Shown: positions 46,190 to 56,950, counted from the stretch's first letter. The stretch is 64,000 nucleotides of DNA from Klebsiella sp. BIGb0138 (GCF_004342285.1 NZ_SMCV01000003.1:248001-312000); one strand, 5' to 3'. The notes: generated by a model not told the origin, from the letters alone. A program made the numbers and translations.

Positions 46190-46756
46190 ATGAAAGCCCC
46201 GACGACATGCCATGAGTTCGATAAAGCCTACGCAGCCCTTTTCACTGTATGGGGCGACTTTCGCATTCCCAGTGAGGTAAAGGAGCTCATCGACAGGATC
46301 ACTCCGGCCCGTGCCCTGGAGCTCGGCTGCGGCGTCGGCCGAATTTCGCGCTATATGGCTGGTCTGGGATTAGAGGTCACCGGAGTCGACTTTTCGGCGC
46401 TGGCCATAAAAAAGGCAAAAGAGCGAGTGGCCAATGACCAGGTGCGACCTCAATTCCTTGTTGATGATGTCCGGACAATGACGTCCGTGACCGGGCCGTT
46501 TGATCTGTCGGTGGATATCGGCTGCTTTCATTGTCTGGATCGCGACGGGCAGGCACATTACGTGGCCACGCTGGGGAGGCTACTCCGCGAAAGGGCTACC
46601 CATCTTATGTGGGTGATGGACAATGCCCCTGGCGAGCAGTCGATGTCTCCGACGGATATTGCTGCGACGTTCGCACCAATGTTCAGCCTGGCGAGGGTCG
46701 AAAACCGCAAGCGACGGCTGGTTTCGTCGCACTGGTATTGGTTAACCCGTGTCTAA
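46190..46756 (+). CDS. class I SAM-dependent methyltransferase
   Basis: 188-aa Rossmann methyltransferase: motif I ALELGCGVGRISRYM, the acidic end of strand 2 in VTGVDFSALAI, and VDIGCFHCLD. Looks like the small-molecule UbiE/TehB type; the substrate is unknown. The ATG at 46190 has AGGAG upstream (the preceding TTG is not the start). Divergent partner of marR, so perhaps it inactivates a toxic compound (inference). Confidence 0.8.
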   Translation: MKAPTTCHEFDKAYAALFTVWGDFRIPSEVKELIDRITPARALELGCGVGRISRYMAGLGLEVTGVDFSALAIKKAKERVANDQVRPQFLVDDVRTMTSVTGPFDLSVDIGCFHCLDRDGQAHYVATLGRLLRERATHLMWVMDNAPGEQSMSPTDIAATFAPMFSLARVENRKRRLVSSHWYWLTRV

Positions 46757-46827
46757 AATCTCTCACCTCGGCTCTGAGGCTGAGTGGATAAACGGTACGT
46801 GGTGCTTAATAAGGATATAGGCCAGAT

Positions 46828-48050
<1,223 letters not shown>

Positions 48051-48162
48051 TCCGACGCTTCCTGAGTTTAGAAAAACTTAATCGTCTAAGAATAACGCGT
48101 TTGTCGCCCGTTGCACGCCGGTTTTACAGTAGCGATCCGCTTGTGCCCATCTGGAGTTTATT

Positions 48163-49059
48163 ATGCGTTTTAGCGATTACTGCCGTCTGCTGTTGCTCGC
48201 TGCACTATGGGGGGCCAGCTTTCTGTTTATGCGTATCACCACCCCGGTTTTCGGTGCAATCAATAGCGCCTTTTTGCGCGTACTTTTCGCCTGCATTGGC
48301 CTTGCGCTTATCTTGCTTGTCCGCGGCGCTGCATGGCATTTTCATGGTAAATTAGCCGTCGTGCTGAAGCTTGGGATCATCAACTCCGGGATCCCTTTTT
48401 TAATGTACTGCTTCGCGGCACAATGGCTACCTGCCGGCTACTCCGCAACACTTAATGCGACTGCTCCGTTAATGGGCGTGCTTATCGGCGCGCTCTGTTT
48501 CGCCGAACCGCTTAACTTGCGCAAAGGCAGCGGTGCCGCGCTGGGCGCCGTCGGCGTGGCGGTGATAGCTCATCCGGAATCCAGCTCTGGCGGTCCGGCG
48601 ATGCTGGCGGGAGTCACGGCGTGCCTGGTAGCCACTGCCTGCTACGGACTGGCTGGGTTTCTGACCCGCAGAGCGATCCACCAGCAAGGCGGTATGGCGT
48701 CAGGGCTGATTGCCTTTGGCAGTCAGATCGGCGCGACGCTGTTCCTGTTACCTTTTTTCATCTGGACATGCTGGTACGGCCCGGCAGTGGAATGGCAACA
48801 ATTATCCCCCTGGGGGGCAATCATTATTCTCGGGGTGGTCTGCACCGCTGTGGGTTATCTCCTTTACTTTCGTCTGATCGCCGATATTGGTCCTCTGCGC
48901 TCGCTTTCGGTGACCTTTATGATCCCGCCATTTGCGGTGATGTGGGGCTATCTGTGTCTGGGGGAGACGGTGGATAGCGCCTTTATTGTCGGGACGCTGC
49001 TGGTGGGGCTGGCACAGTGGCTCATTATTAGCCCGCCGAGAGTGGGGGGGACTGGCTGA
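48163..49059 (+). CDS. EamA/DMT-family transporter
   Basis: 298-aa inner-membrane protein of about ten helices in two EamA repeats (LLAALWGASFLFMRI near the start; FMIPPFAVMWGYLCLGE in repeat 2). Drug/metabolite exporter by family; the substrate is unknown. GGAG precedes the ATG. Paired with the divergent LysR gene. Confidence 0.85.
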   Translation: MRFSDYCRLLLLAALWGASFLFMRITTPVFGAINSAFLRVLFACIGLALILLVRGAAWHFHGKLAVVLKLGIINSGIPFLMYCFAAQWLPAGYSATLNATAPLMGVLIGALCFAEPLNLRKGSGAALGAVGVAVIAHPESSSGGPAMLAGVTACLVATACYGLAGFLTRRAIHQQGGMASGLIAFGSQIGATLFLLPFFIWTCWYGPAVEWQQLSPWGAIIILGVVCTAVGYLLYFRLIADIGPLRSLSVTFMIPPFAVMWGYLCLGETVDSAFIVGTLLVGLAQWLIISPPRVGGTG

Positions 49060-49166
49060 CTGCCTGAGTAAACCGCGTCATAGCATTAACGCCGTGCGAT
49101 GCTTCCCACCCTAAACCGCCAACGCACGGGAATATGCCGAAGGCGGCGTCAGGCGCCGGTAGCCCC

Positions 49167-50156
49167 TTATTCCAGCCCAAAACGTTCCCGGTACTGGCTG
49201 GGGGTGACACCGGTGATTTTACGGAAAATCTTGCGGAACGCTGACGGGTCGGTGTATCCCACTTCCCAGGCAATCCGGTCCGCTGAGCGCCCCGATAGCT
49301 CCAGAGCATCCCGCGCTTTCATGATGCGGACCTGCTGCAAATATTCCGTTGGCCGCACGCCGGTCGCTTTCTGAAATCGGCGCAGAAAGGTGCGCGGAGT
49401 CATTCTCGCCAGCTCCGCCATGTCATCAATGCTTTGGTGCGCGGAATAATGAGCATGCAGATGATGCTGGACGCGCAGAATCTCGCGGTCGCCGTGCTCG
49501 AAATGAGGGATAAACGCCGAGTAGGTATTCTGTTTGCGGCGGGGCGGGTCAATGAGTAAAAACCGTGCCGTGGCCAGCATTGTCCCGGTTCCCAACAGTT
49601 TCTCGATCAGCGTCAGGCCGAGATCGGTCCAGGCCAGAATGCCGCCAGCGGTGATGATATCGCCATCGTCGATAACCATATTTTCCGCCGCTACCTCTAT
49701 TTCCGGGAACCGTTCCGACAGCGTCTGCGCAAACGCCCAGTGGGTGGTGGCGCGGCGATGATCGATCAGCCCGGTTTCCGCCAGCACGAAGGCCCCCGCG
49801 CAGACCGAACACAGCGTGACGCCATCATGGTACAGGGCGCTCATCCAGGCGGCGGGCGCCGTCATGGGCCTCATCCGGGCCGGCATGACCAGGCTGGGCG
49901 GGGCGATGGCGTGGCTCAGACGATGCGGCGTCTCCGGATGGCTGTCCCAGACGCATTCCACGGTATGGGTGTCTGGCATGACCTGCCAGTGCGACACCCG
50001 GATAGCGCGAACCTGTTCCTCGCCGGAAATGCTCACCGCCCAGTCCGCCGCGATCCTGAACATATCCGTCAATCCATAGACCGCCGCCAGCTGGCAATCG
50101 GGATAGATCAGCAGACCAATCTCGGCCACAACCGTATTTTCAACAGATTTTTTCAT
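49167..50156 (-). CDS. GlxA-type AraC-family regulator with DJ-1/PfpI domain
   Basis: 329-aa protein. The N-terminal DJ-1/PfpI-like domain has a nucleophile-elbow-like Cys in CSVCAGAFVLAETG. The C-terminal AraC domain has two helix-turn-helices (SIDDMAELARMTPRTFLRRF and IAWEVGYTDPSAFRKIF). Divergent from the alpha/beta hydrolase at 50271. The two GTCAYTTTTGAC repeats between them are likely binding sites. Confidence 0.88.
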   Translation of the reverse strand: MKKSVENTVVAEIGLLIYPDCQLAAVYGLTDMFRIAADWAVSISGEEQVRAIRVSHWQVMPDTHTVECVWDSHPETPHRLSHAIAPPSLVMPARMRPMTAPAAWMSALYHDGVTLCSVCAGAFVLAETGLIDHRRATTHWAFAQTLSERFPEIEVAAENMVIDDGDIITAGGILAWTDLGLTLIEKLLGTGTMLATARFLLIDPPRRKQNTYSAFIPHFEHGDREILRVQHHLHAHYSAHQSIDDMAELARMTPRTFLRRFQKATGVRPTEYLQQVRIMKARDALELSGRSADRIAWEVGYTDPSAFRKIFRKITGVTPSQYRERFGLE

Positions 50157-50158
50157 TT

Positions 50159-50191
50159 GTCACTTTTGACTCTTATAGTGTCATTTTTGAC
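50159..50191. promoter_or_regulatory. paired operator repeats
   Basis: GTCACTTTTGAC (50159–50170) and GTCATTTTTGAC (50180–50191), each a GTCA-N4-TGAC dyad. They are 21 bp apart (two turns), as for AraC-family direct repeats. Confidence 0.6.
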
Positions 50192-50270
50192 AATTCTATC
50201 TCTCGCCGTATTTCCTGACAATAGCCCCATCGGACAACAACAGCGATGATCTGAACGATAAGGAGTACGT

Positions 50271-51254
50271 ATGCCACACTCAGTACCTGAACAGTTTGCG
50301 ATTTCACGGCGACGCCTGCTGATCCTCAGTGGCACGCTGTCAGCCGGTATCGGGCTTGCACTCTCGCCTTTCGCCCGGGGCATGACATCACTCTCATCAC
50401 CGACAGGAGATATTTCCATGAGCAACGGCATCATCACCACCAAAGACGGTACCCGTATTTTCTACAAAGACTGGGGTCCCAAAAATGCGCAACCCATCGT
50501 CTTTCACCACGGCTGGCCGTTAAGCGCCGACGACTGGGACAACCAGATGTTATTCTTTTTATCTCAGGGCTATCGGGTAATAGCCCATGACCGCCGCGGC
50601 CACGGACGTTCCGATCAGACCGATACCGGCAACGAGATGAATACCTACGCGGCCGACGTCGCTGAGCTCGTCAGCGCGCTGGATCTGAAAAATGCCATCC
50701 ATATTGGTCACTCCACCGGCGGCGGCGAGGTGGCGCGCTATGTCGCCAGGGCGGAAAAAGGGCGCGTGGCGAAGGCGGTATTGATGGGCGCGGTGCCGCC
50801 AATTATGTTAAAAACGGCCGCGAACCCGGAAGGGCTGCCGTTATCGGTATTCGACGGTTTTCGTGCTGCGCTGGCCAGCAACCGCGCGCAATTCTTTATC
50901 GACGTGCCGTCGGGCCCGTTCTACGGCTTCAACCGCCCGGGAGCGAAGGTCAGCCAGGGTCTGATCGATAACTGGTGGCGCCAGGGCATGGCAGGCGGCG
51001 CGAAAGCGCAATATGACTGTATCGCCGCTTTCTCTGAAACCGACTTTACCGAGGATCTGAAAGCCATCGAGGTGCCGGTGCTGGTGATGCATGGCGAAGA
51101 TGATCAGGTGGTGCCAATTGATGACGCTGCGCGTAAGGCGATTAAACTGCTGAAACACGGCACGCTGAAAACTTACCCGGGGCTGTCGCATGGGATGTTT
51201 GCTACCCACCCTGAGCAGATTAACCCGGACCTGCTGGCGTTTGTAAAATCCTGA
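50271..51254 (+). CDS. alpha/beta hydrolase (haloperoxidase-like) with N-terminal Tat-like leader
   Basis: 327-aa protein. The core from residue 50 ([20 protein letters not shown]) is a complete chloroperoxidase/esterase-type hydrolase: nucleophile Ser in GHSTGGG, Asp in HGEDDQVVP, His in GLSHGMF, oxyanion [11 protein letters not shown]. Ahead of it is a leader with [20 protein letters not shown], which looks like a twin-arginine signal. Both the ATG at 50271 (AAGGAG upstream) and an internal ATG at 50418 (AGGAG 8 nt upstream) have good ribosome sites, so exported and cytoplasmic forms are possible. Confidence 0.85.
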   Translation: MPHSVPEQFAISRRRLLILSGTLSAGIGLALSPFARGMTSLSSPTGDISMSNGIITTKDGTRIFYKDWGPKNAQPIVFHHGWPLSADDWDNQMLFFLSQGYRVIAHDRRGHGRSDQTDTGNEMNTYAADVAELVSALDLKNAIHIGHSTGGGEVARYVARAEKGRVAKAVLMGAVPPIMLKTAANPEGLPLSVFDGFRAALASNRAQFFIDVPSGPFYGFNRPGAKVSQGLIDNWWRQGMAGGAKAQYDCIAAFSETDFTEDLKAIEVPVLVMHGEDDQVVPIDDAARKAIKLLKHGTLKTYPGLSHGMFATHPEQINPDLLAFVKS

Positions 51255-51340
51255 CTCCGTGCGGGATGAGCCAGACTCGCCTGCCGTCGCGGGTCTGGCC
51301 TCTTGCTAAGCGGGCTGGAGCATGTTGGTATGACGAGGCG

Positions 51341-51383
51341 ATCTCTGGCCGGGGATGACTGACGCGCTCAGCCGGGCAGAGAT
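51341..51383. other. long imperfect hairpin
   Basis: ATCTCTGGCCGG / CCGGGCAGAGAT pair at 11 of 12 positions around a 19-nt loop, without a T-run. It lies between the hydrolase stop and the small membrane protein gene and may shape the latter's leader. Confidence 0.4.
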
Positions 51384-51420
51384 CTTCTGAATGCCACGAC
51401 TCGCTCAAGGAACTGATAGC

Positions 51421-51606
51421 ATGATAAAGGATTACCTGATAATTGCTTACCTTACCGCGCTGGCCTGCTGGCCGGTGACCTTAACGCTTATCGCCGTGGC
51501 GGCTGGGGCGTTGTTGTACACCGGGCGTCGTCTGCTGGGGCTGGTGACGATCGCGTTGTTTGTGCTGGTGGCCTTTGCCGCGTGGCAGTTTGAACGCTAT
51601 CTATGA
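51421..51606 (+). CDS. small hydrophobic membrane protein, unknown function
   Basis: 61 aa (MIKDYLIIAYLT ... WQFERYL) with two predicted helices joined by the basic turn TGRRLL. The ATG at 51421 follows AAGGA. A decayed second copy exists at 45398–45480, which suggests it belongs to a small repeated family. I do not recognise a named family. Confidence 0.65.
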   Translation: MIKDYLIIAYLTALACWPVTLTLIAVAAGALLYTGRRLLGLVTIALFVLVAFAAWQFERYL

Positions 51607-51663
51607 TCCCCCACCGACCTCCCCGGGCCCCCGTTCGCTACGCGGTCTTCTGAACCATCCAGA

Positions 51664-52014
51664 TTAGCTGACGCCCATGGCAATCAGCGCCGCCAGGGCC
51701 GGAAGCGCCTGCACATAAAGTATTTTTCTGCTGGCGGTCGCGGCGCCGTAAACTCCGGCCACCAGTACGCAGCTCAGAAAGAACAGTTTAAACTCAAATC
51801 CGTTCTCCGCGCCCCACAGCCCCCACAGCAAACCGGCGGCTAAAAAACCGTTGTACAGGCCCTGATTGGCGGCCAGCACCCGGGTGTCGCGTGCAAAGTC
51901 CGCGCTCAGGTTAAATGCCTTCCGACCCGCCTTGCGCTGCCATAAAAACATCTCAAGGATCAGAATGTAGATGTGGATTGCGGCGACGATAAAAATAAGC
52001 GTATTAGCTAACAC
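51664..52014 (-). CDS. DUF1304-family membrane protein
   Basis: 116-aa protein of four helices typical of DUF1304 (IHIYILILEMFLWQ near the start, NQGLYNGFLAAGL in the middle). The start codon is GTG with AAGGA upstream. Function unknown. Confidence 0.82.
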   Translation of the reverse strand: MLANTLIFIVAAIHIYILILEMFLWQRKAGRKAFNLSADFARDTRVLAANQGLYNGFLAAGLLWGLWGAENGFEFKLFFLSCVLVAGVYGAATASRKILYVQALPALAALIAMGVS

Positions 52015-52186
52015 AATAGTCCTTACTGGAGAGAGCGCCGGGTGAGTACAGGTAAAACCCGTATTTATGGCGCTTTTGGCTGTTTATATCAAAGAATAGC
52101 CGCATCACACTGGCTATGTTGGCAATTCTGCCTGGAGAATCGCTTCAGGTTACTAACAGGCTTGCCGCATAGGGGGAATTTACAGG

Positions 52187-53473
52187 ATGGGAACGAAACC
52201 GTTAATACTTTCTTTAGATGAACAGCAGGCGATTCCCCTGAATACGGTGTCCGGGACGCTTGGGCAGGTGAGCGTTGATATCCGCGATCTGGCTCCGTCC
52301 GGGATATATAGCTTCGATCCCGGTTTCAAAAACACCGCGGGGTGCCAGTCGGCTATTTCCTATATTGATACCGACAACAGCATTCTGCTGCACCGCGGCT
52401 ATCCGGTTGAACAACTGGCCCGGGAGTGCGAGTTCCTGGAGGTCGCCTGGATTATGCTGTACGGCGAGGCGCCCGATGAGGCGAGCTATCAGGTCTTTCG
52501 CGAAAAAATTACCCGCCATACGCTGGTGCATGAACAGATGTCGAAAATGTGCAGCGGCTTTCGTCGCGACTCCCATCCGATGGCGCTGATGTGCGCCATG
52601 GTTGGCGCGCTGGCGGCGTTCTACCACGATGTGTTGGATGTTGAAAACCCTGAGCACCGCGCTCTGGCCGCCACGCGTTTGCTCTCCAAAATGCCCACTC
52701 TTGCGGCAATGAGCTATAAATTTTCCATCGAGCAGCCGGCGGTATACCCCAAAAATGACCTCTCGTATGCCGGAAATTTTTTGCATATGTTGTTTGCGAT
52801 CCCGGCGGAAAAATACCAGGTTAATCCGGTCATTGAACAGGCGATGAACCAGATTCTGGTGCTGCATGCTGACCATGGGCAGTGCGCCTCCACGACCACG
52901 GTGCGAGCGGCAGGATCTTCCGGGGCGAATCTGTTCGCCTGTGTGGCCGCCGGTCTGGCTTCGCTGTGGGGGCCAATGCATGGCGGTGCCAACGAGGCCA
53001 GCATGCGTATGCTGGGGGAAATAGAGACCGCAGACCAGGTGCCGGCTTTCATGAGCCGGGCGAAAAGGGACCCACAGGCTTTTCGCCGTCTGGGCTTTGG
53101 CCATTCACGCTATAAATATCGCGATCCTCGTGCCGCGATTATGCGTGAAACCTGCCATCGGGTGCTGGCGGAGCTGGGGATGTCCGATCGGCTACTTCAG
53201 GTGGCGATGACTCTTGAAGAGGTGGCGTTGAACGACCCGTATTTTGTTGAGAACGGACTCTCGCCCAGCGTCGATTTTTATACTGCCGTCATCCTGAAGG
53301 CGATAGGATTGCCCCCTTCGATGTTTGTGGTGATTACCGCGGTAGGGCGCACGTTGGGATGGGTGGCGCACTGGAATGAGATGCACGAAGCGCCGCTCAA
53401 TATTTACCGCCCGCGTCAGATCTATACCGGGGAAGCTCCGCGGGATTATGTTTCCCGCCGCGGCGGGAAATAG
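52187..53473 (+). CDS. citrate synthase (second copy, GltA-like)
   Basis: 428-aa type II citrate synthase. Active-site His265 (MHGGANE), His306 (FGHSRYK) and Asp363 (SVDFYT) are all present, as is His230 in LHADHGQ. In the housekeeping enzyme the residue after that His is Glu; here it is Gly231. The ordinary gltA lies by the sdh operon in enterics, and the neighbours here (DUF1304, esterase) are unrelated, so this is an accessory paralog. It could be a 2-methylcitrate synthase, but no prp genes are near. Confidence 0.87.
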   Translation: MGTKPLILSLDEQQAIPLNTVSGTLGQVSVDIRDLAPSGIYSFDPGFKNTAGCQSAISYIDTDNSILLHRGYPVEQLARECEFLEVAWIMLYGEAPDEASYQVFREKITRHTLVHEQMSKMCSGFRRDSHPMALMCAMVGALAAFYHDVLDVENPEHRALAATRLLSKMPTLAAMSYKFSIEQPAVYPKNDLSYAGNFLHMLFAIPAEKYQVNPVIEQAMNQILVLHADHGQCASTTTVRAAGSSGANLFACVAAGLASLWGPMHGGANEASMRMLGEIETADQVPAFMSRAKRDPQAFRRLGFGHSRYKYRDPRAAIMRETCHRVLAELGMSDRLLQVAMTLEEVALNDPYFVENGLSPSVDFYTAVILKAIGLPPSMFVVITAVGRTLGWVAHWNEMHEAPLNIYRPRQIYTGEAPRDYVSRRGGK

Positions 53474-53514
53474 CGATATGGCCCGGTGAGAAAGGGGCCA
53501 TATCGCTTGTCTCA

Positions 53515-54870
53515 TTATTTATGCTGTCGGAATATCCACTCCCGCACCGGCTCGATGGAATACGCGATACGCCAGGTATTTCGGTGCCCGGAAGCCCCTT
53601 GTCTGCTATCTCCCGGGGGGAGAACGCTGCCTTTGCTAAAGGTGACGTAATTTACAGGCGCGTGCTCGGCGTCCAGCTTGCGGAATGCATCGCTGAATTG
53701 TTGCTTATCCCAGTTCCCCTCCCAGACGGCCCGGGCCACCTTTGCGCCTTCCTTCTCGAGAACCCCGATAATGGCGTTCTGCCCGGGCCAGGCTTTATCA
53801 TCATCCTGGGAGACAATGATCCACAATTTCTGCCGGGCGAGGGGTTTCACCAGGTCGGGAGACCACTGCCCGGCGACAAGCAGCGAAGCGGCAAAAAAAT
53901 CGGGATATTTGATATCCATAGCGATGGACATCATGCAGCCGCCGGATTGCCCCGTGGTATAGAGACGTGAGCGATCGACCGGATTGGTGCGGCAAAGGTG
54001 ATTAATGAGATTGATGGTTACTTCCAGCATGGCTGAAGTATGTGAGTCATCATCAGCAATAATTTCCTCAAACTGCGGGGCAAGGACGAAGCAGGGGCGT
54101 TGTTGTTGGTCTTCAGGCGAGGCCCAGCAAATGGCGCCGAGACCCTGATAAAGGGTGGTGCGGACAACATCGCTGGTAGCGCCGGCATCGTGCATGAACA
54201 GGACCAGCGGCCACTTCTGTTTTGACGCTTTGCGTGCGGCCTCAGGGATAAATAAATTATATTTCAGTACGCGCCCGGTCTGAGGATCGTGAAATTCAAA
54301 TTGTTTAAACTCATCAACAATAAGATTTTTTGCGCCCTGGGTAGTTAATTGTGCCTTTTCGGCAGGCAGGGGCGTTCCCGATGTGGTCAGCAGCTCGCCG
54401 CGTTGGATAAACGTCGCTTCAGCATTGCGGTGGCGGGTGTCATACACCGGAATATCGCCAGCTTTACCGGGGCCGCCCTGCGGAGGCTTTCCTGCCAGCG
54501 CGGCATCTCCAGGCGTTTTTCCGGTGGTTATCTTCTCGGCGAGCGGTGCGTTCTTGTCATCAGGAGATAGCATGATTATCACGTAATCCCCTGCAGATGA
54601 ACGCTCTTCCGGGTCGGCGGAGCGGCTGGTGAAAACGGAGATGACGGTCCGATCCGTCACGCTGAAATCGGCAGGGCTCAGGCTACCTCCGGCTATCGGC
54701 TGGCTATAGTGCAACTCAATGCCCACCAGGCGAATGCCGTCCCCGTAGACACGGGCGATCGCCATGCTCTTCATCAGTCGGGGGCCTGAGCGGGCGAAAA
54801 CCGGCAGACCGAGCGTAAGGCCGATACTCATACCAGCAGCGATAAACAGAAATTCCCGGCGTGTCGCCAT
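53515..54870 (-). CDS. Tat-exported alpha/beta esterase, PHB-depolymerase-like
   Basis: 451-aa protein. The Tat signal TRREFLFIAAGMSIGLTLG comes first. Residues ~35–190 are a beta-rich N-terminal region (LVGIELHYSQPIAG). An alpha/beta hydrolase domain follows, with nucleophile GQSGGCMM and a late His in GASGHRNTW. Similar to secreted peptidase/esterase proteins with an N-terminal immunoglobulin-like domain. Third gene of the methyltransferase–ceramidase–esterase operon (2 bp after the previous stop). Confidence 0.75.
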   Translation of the reverse strand: MATRREFLFIAAGMSIGLTLGLPVFARSGPRLMKSMAIARVYGDGIRLVGIELHYSQPIAGGSLSPADFSVTDRTVISVFTSRSADPEERSSAGDYVIIMLSPDDKNAPLAEKITTGKTPGDAALAGKPPQGGPGKAGDIPVYDTRHRNAEATFIQRGELLTTSGTPLPAEKAQLTTQGAKNLIVDEFKQFEFHDPQTGRVLKYNLFIPEAARKASKQKWPLVLFMHDAGATSDVVRTTLYQGLGAICWASPEDQQQRPCFVLAPQFEEIIADDDSHTSAMLEVTINLINHLCRTNPVDRSRLYTTGQSGGCMMSIAMDIKYPDFFAASLLVAGQWSPDLVKPLARQKLWIIVSQDDDKAWPGQNAIIGVLEKEGAKVARAVWEGNWDKQQFSDAFRKLDAEHAPVNYVTFSKGSVLPPGDSRQGASGHRNTWRIAYSIEPVREWIFRQHK

Positions 54871-54872
54871 GA

Positions 54873-56240
54873 TTATTCTCCTTTTCCTTGCGCGCGAAGT
54901 TGCCTTAGCGTCTGTAAAATTTCATCGGTCACTTTTTCTGCTGCCCCTTGGGCAAAAGGCGAACTTCTCGCTTCATAGGTTAGTCTGTCGTAGCTCCGCG
55001 CATCCGGCATATATTTTACCGATCCTTCAACCATCGTTGAGATGATGGTCGCGGGGAACGGAGAGCGTTGGCGAATGATCGCGCCGGTGATCGCTGAGAG
55101 TTCAGGCTGCAGGCCGATCCAGACGATATCGCCGAGCCGCATTATCGTTATCGGGACGTCGATAGCGCCGTCAGGCTGGAAACGGAAGATTTTGACCGGC
55201 ATTCTGGCGGCATTTTGCGGTGAGAAGACGACGGCCGGAACTGTCACCGTCTGGCGAGTCAGGTGCCATTGGTGAGGTTTCGCCGTGGCAGTACGGTTGA
55301 GAAGCTGCACGACGTCGTACCCAAGACGTTCGGCCAGTAGGTTGAGTAACGCGTAGGGATCGATATTATTGCTCTGTAGGGAGACCGAACCGTCTGTATT
55401 GACGACCGTTTGCATCGCCTGAAACAGCGGTGCCTGATCGCCGGCGGCGCCGACCAGAAAAAGCGCAACCATCCCGTCGCCCATCTGTTCCTCAACGAAC
55501 CGTGACGTTGCTCCGGCGAGATCGGCAGAAATCGCCTTGCCGCCTGCCGCGCTCTGGCTATTTTCCGTCACGGATGACTGGACGGCATAATTAAACAGCG
55601 CGGCAAGTGGCTTACCTTGCCGGGTATCAATGCGGATCGTCCCGAGGAAGGGGTCGGCGAAGCCATTATCGTCCGCGCCCAGCCACCAGCCATGTTCACT
55701 TTGCCGATCCCGATTAATATTTACCCGACTCACTCCTGAGCGATAGCCGATGCGCGCGGGCTGCAGGTTTCTGAGCGCCCGGGAGAGCGCGTTTGCGAGG
55801 GCGGCGTTCAGGTGATGGTGTAGCGCCTGATTTTGCGCTTTGTCGGTATCCGGCGGCAGATGAGCTGTGGGAAAGACATGCGGCGCCGAGAAGGTGTGGC
55901 TGGCGCAGATTAGCGTATTATCGGCCGCCACACCGGCGGTTTGCGCAATCATCGTTTTCATGTCGCCGATGATCTCTTCGGACAGCGACGTGAGTTCAAC
56001 CACCACAATCGCGTACCTGATCCCTGAGAACTCCAGCAGCAGAACGCGAATCGCCAGCGGATCGTGCTGGCTGGAAAAACCATCAACCGGCCAGGCCATA
56101 GCGCTGAACGTAATCTCAGCTTTGCCGGCTCCGGCACGAAATGAGAAAGCCGCTTTGGGGCCGCCAAAAGCGAGCGGCGCCAGGCCAGCCGCCATCGTGG
56201 CGCCAAGTGTCGCCGTCAAAAATGAACGTCGGTTCAGCAT
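54873..56240 (-). CDS. Tat-exported neutral-ceramidase-like hydrolase
   Basis: 455-aa protein with Tat signal NRRSFLTATLGATMAAGLAP. The body resembles the N-terminal catalytic domain of neutral/alkaline ceramidases: FRAGAGKAEIT, ASHTFSAPH (metal His), VSRVNINRDR, KAISADLAG and LVGAAGDQAP. Bona fide ceramidases are ~650 aa, so the C-terminal immunoglobulin-like domain is missing. The true substrate may be another amide or ester. Second gene of the operon. Confidence 0.75.
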   Translation of the reverse strand: MLNRRSFLTATLGATMAAGLAPLAFGGPKAAFSFRAGAGKAEITFSAMAWPVDGFSSQHDPLAIRVLLLEFSGIRYAIVVVELTSLSEEIIGDMKTMIAQTAGVAADNTLICASHTFSAPHVFPTAHLPPDTDKAQNQALHHHLNAALANALSRALRNLQPARIGYRSGVSRVNINRDRQSEHGWWLGADDNGFADPFLGTIRIDTRQGKPLAALFNYAVQSSVTENSQSAAGGKAISADLAGATSRFVEEQMGDGMVALFLVGAAGDQAPLFQAMQTVVNTDGSVSLQSNNIDPYALLNLLAERLGYDVVQLLNRTATAKPHQWHLTRQTVTVPAVVFSPQNAARMPVKIFRFQPDGAIDVPITIMRLGDIVWIGLQPELSAITGAIIRQRSPFPATIISTMVEGSVKYMPDARSYDRLTYEARSSPFAQGAAEKVTDEILQTLRQLRAQGKGE

Positions 56241-56245
56241 GCCGG

Positions 56246-56896
56246 TTACCTTATTTTCAACGCCAGCTCGGTACCCCGTTTGATGGGTAAGGTGAGGGAG
56301 ATGAATCCATTTTCCGGGTCGCGGATGTAAGCAAGAAAATCGGGTTCGGCATTATCATTCATGACATAACCTCCCACCCGTAGTTGCGGCGCGACGACCT
56401 CGATAACCTGCCGGGCGAGCGTTGGACCTTCAGCCAGCGGCCAGCCGTCAATCAGAACGAAATCGACGGGGCCGCCGAGATCTTTCAACGTCTCTCTCGC
56501 ATCCCCCAGACGAATATCGACAAAAGCGTCGAGTTCAGCCTCCGCCAGATTACGGCGGGCTGTCTCTGCCTTCGCGGCGACCAGCTCCGAGCCGATGACT
56601 TTTCCGCCGCCGTTATCGCGCATTGCCGCGGCAAAGTAGATCGCTGACATGCCGACCGACGTGGCAAAATCAACCACCCGGGTCGCTTTCATTGCCCGGC
56701 AGAGTAAATAGATAAGATCTCCCTGTTCGGGATGGATCGAAAAACCATAATCGGCAAACTGCTCAGGATCGTGTGCCGGGGACCCGGCGAACAGTTCCGG
56801 CGCCGGACGTTTTCGCTCACTGTTCATGCGCTTTAACACCTGCAGAATCCTGGGGTCGCGAACAGGTGAAGAGGTGGATTGCGGTTGGCTGGTCAT
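56246..56896 (-). CDS. O-methyltransferase-like SAM protein
   Basis: 216-aa cytoplasmic protein with the catechol-O-methyltransferase-like fold: VVDFATSVGMSAIYFA (motif I variant FATSVG), IGSELVAAKAE, and FVLIDGWPLAEG. First gene of the operon, divergent from tetR. It has no export signal, unlike its two partners. The substrate is unknown. Confidence 0.78.
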   Translation of the reverse strand: MTSQPQSTSSPVRDPRILQVLKRMNSERKRPAPELFAGSPAHDPEQFADYGFSIHPEQGDLIYLLCRAMKATRVVDFATSVGMSAIYFAAAMRDNGGGKVIGSELVAAKAETARRNLAEAELDAFVDIRLGDARETLKDLGGPVDFVLIDGWPLAEGPTLARQVIEVVAPQLRVGGYVMNDNAEPDFLAYIRDPENGFISLTLPIKRGTELALKIR

Positions 56897-56950
56897 GGTA
56901 ATCCTCGGTCAGATTATGGCGGAATAATCCATTACATTGCGGAGGGTATG

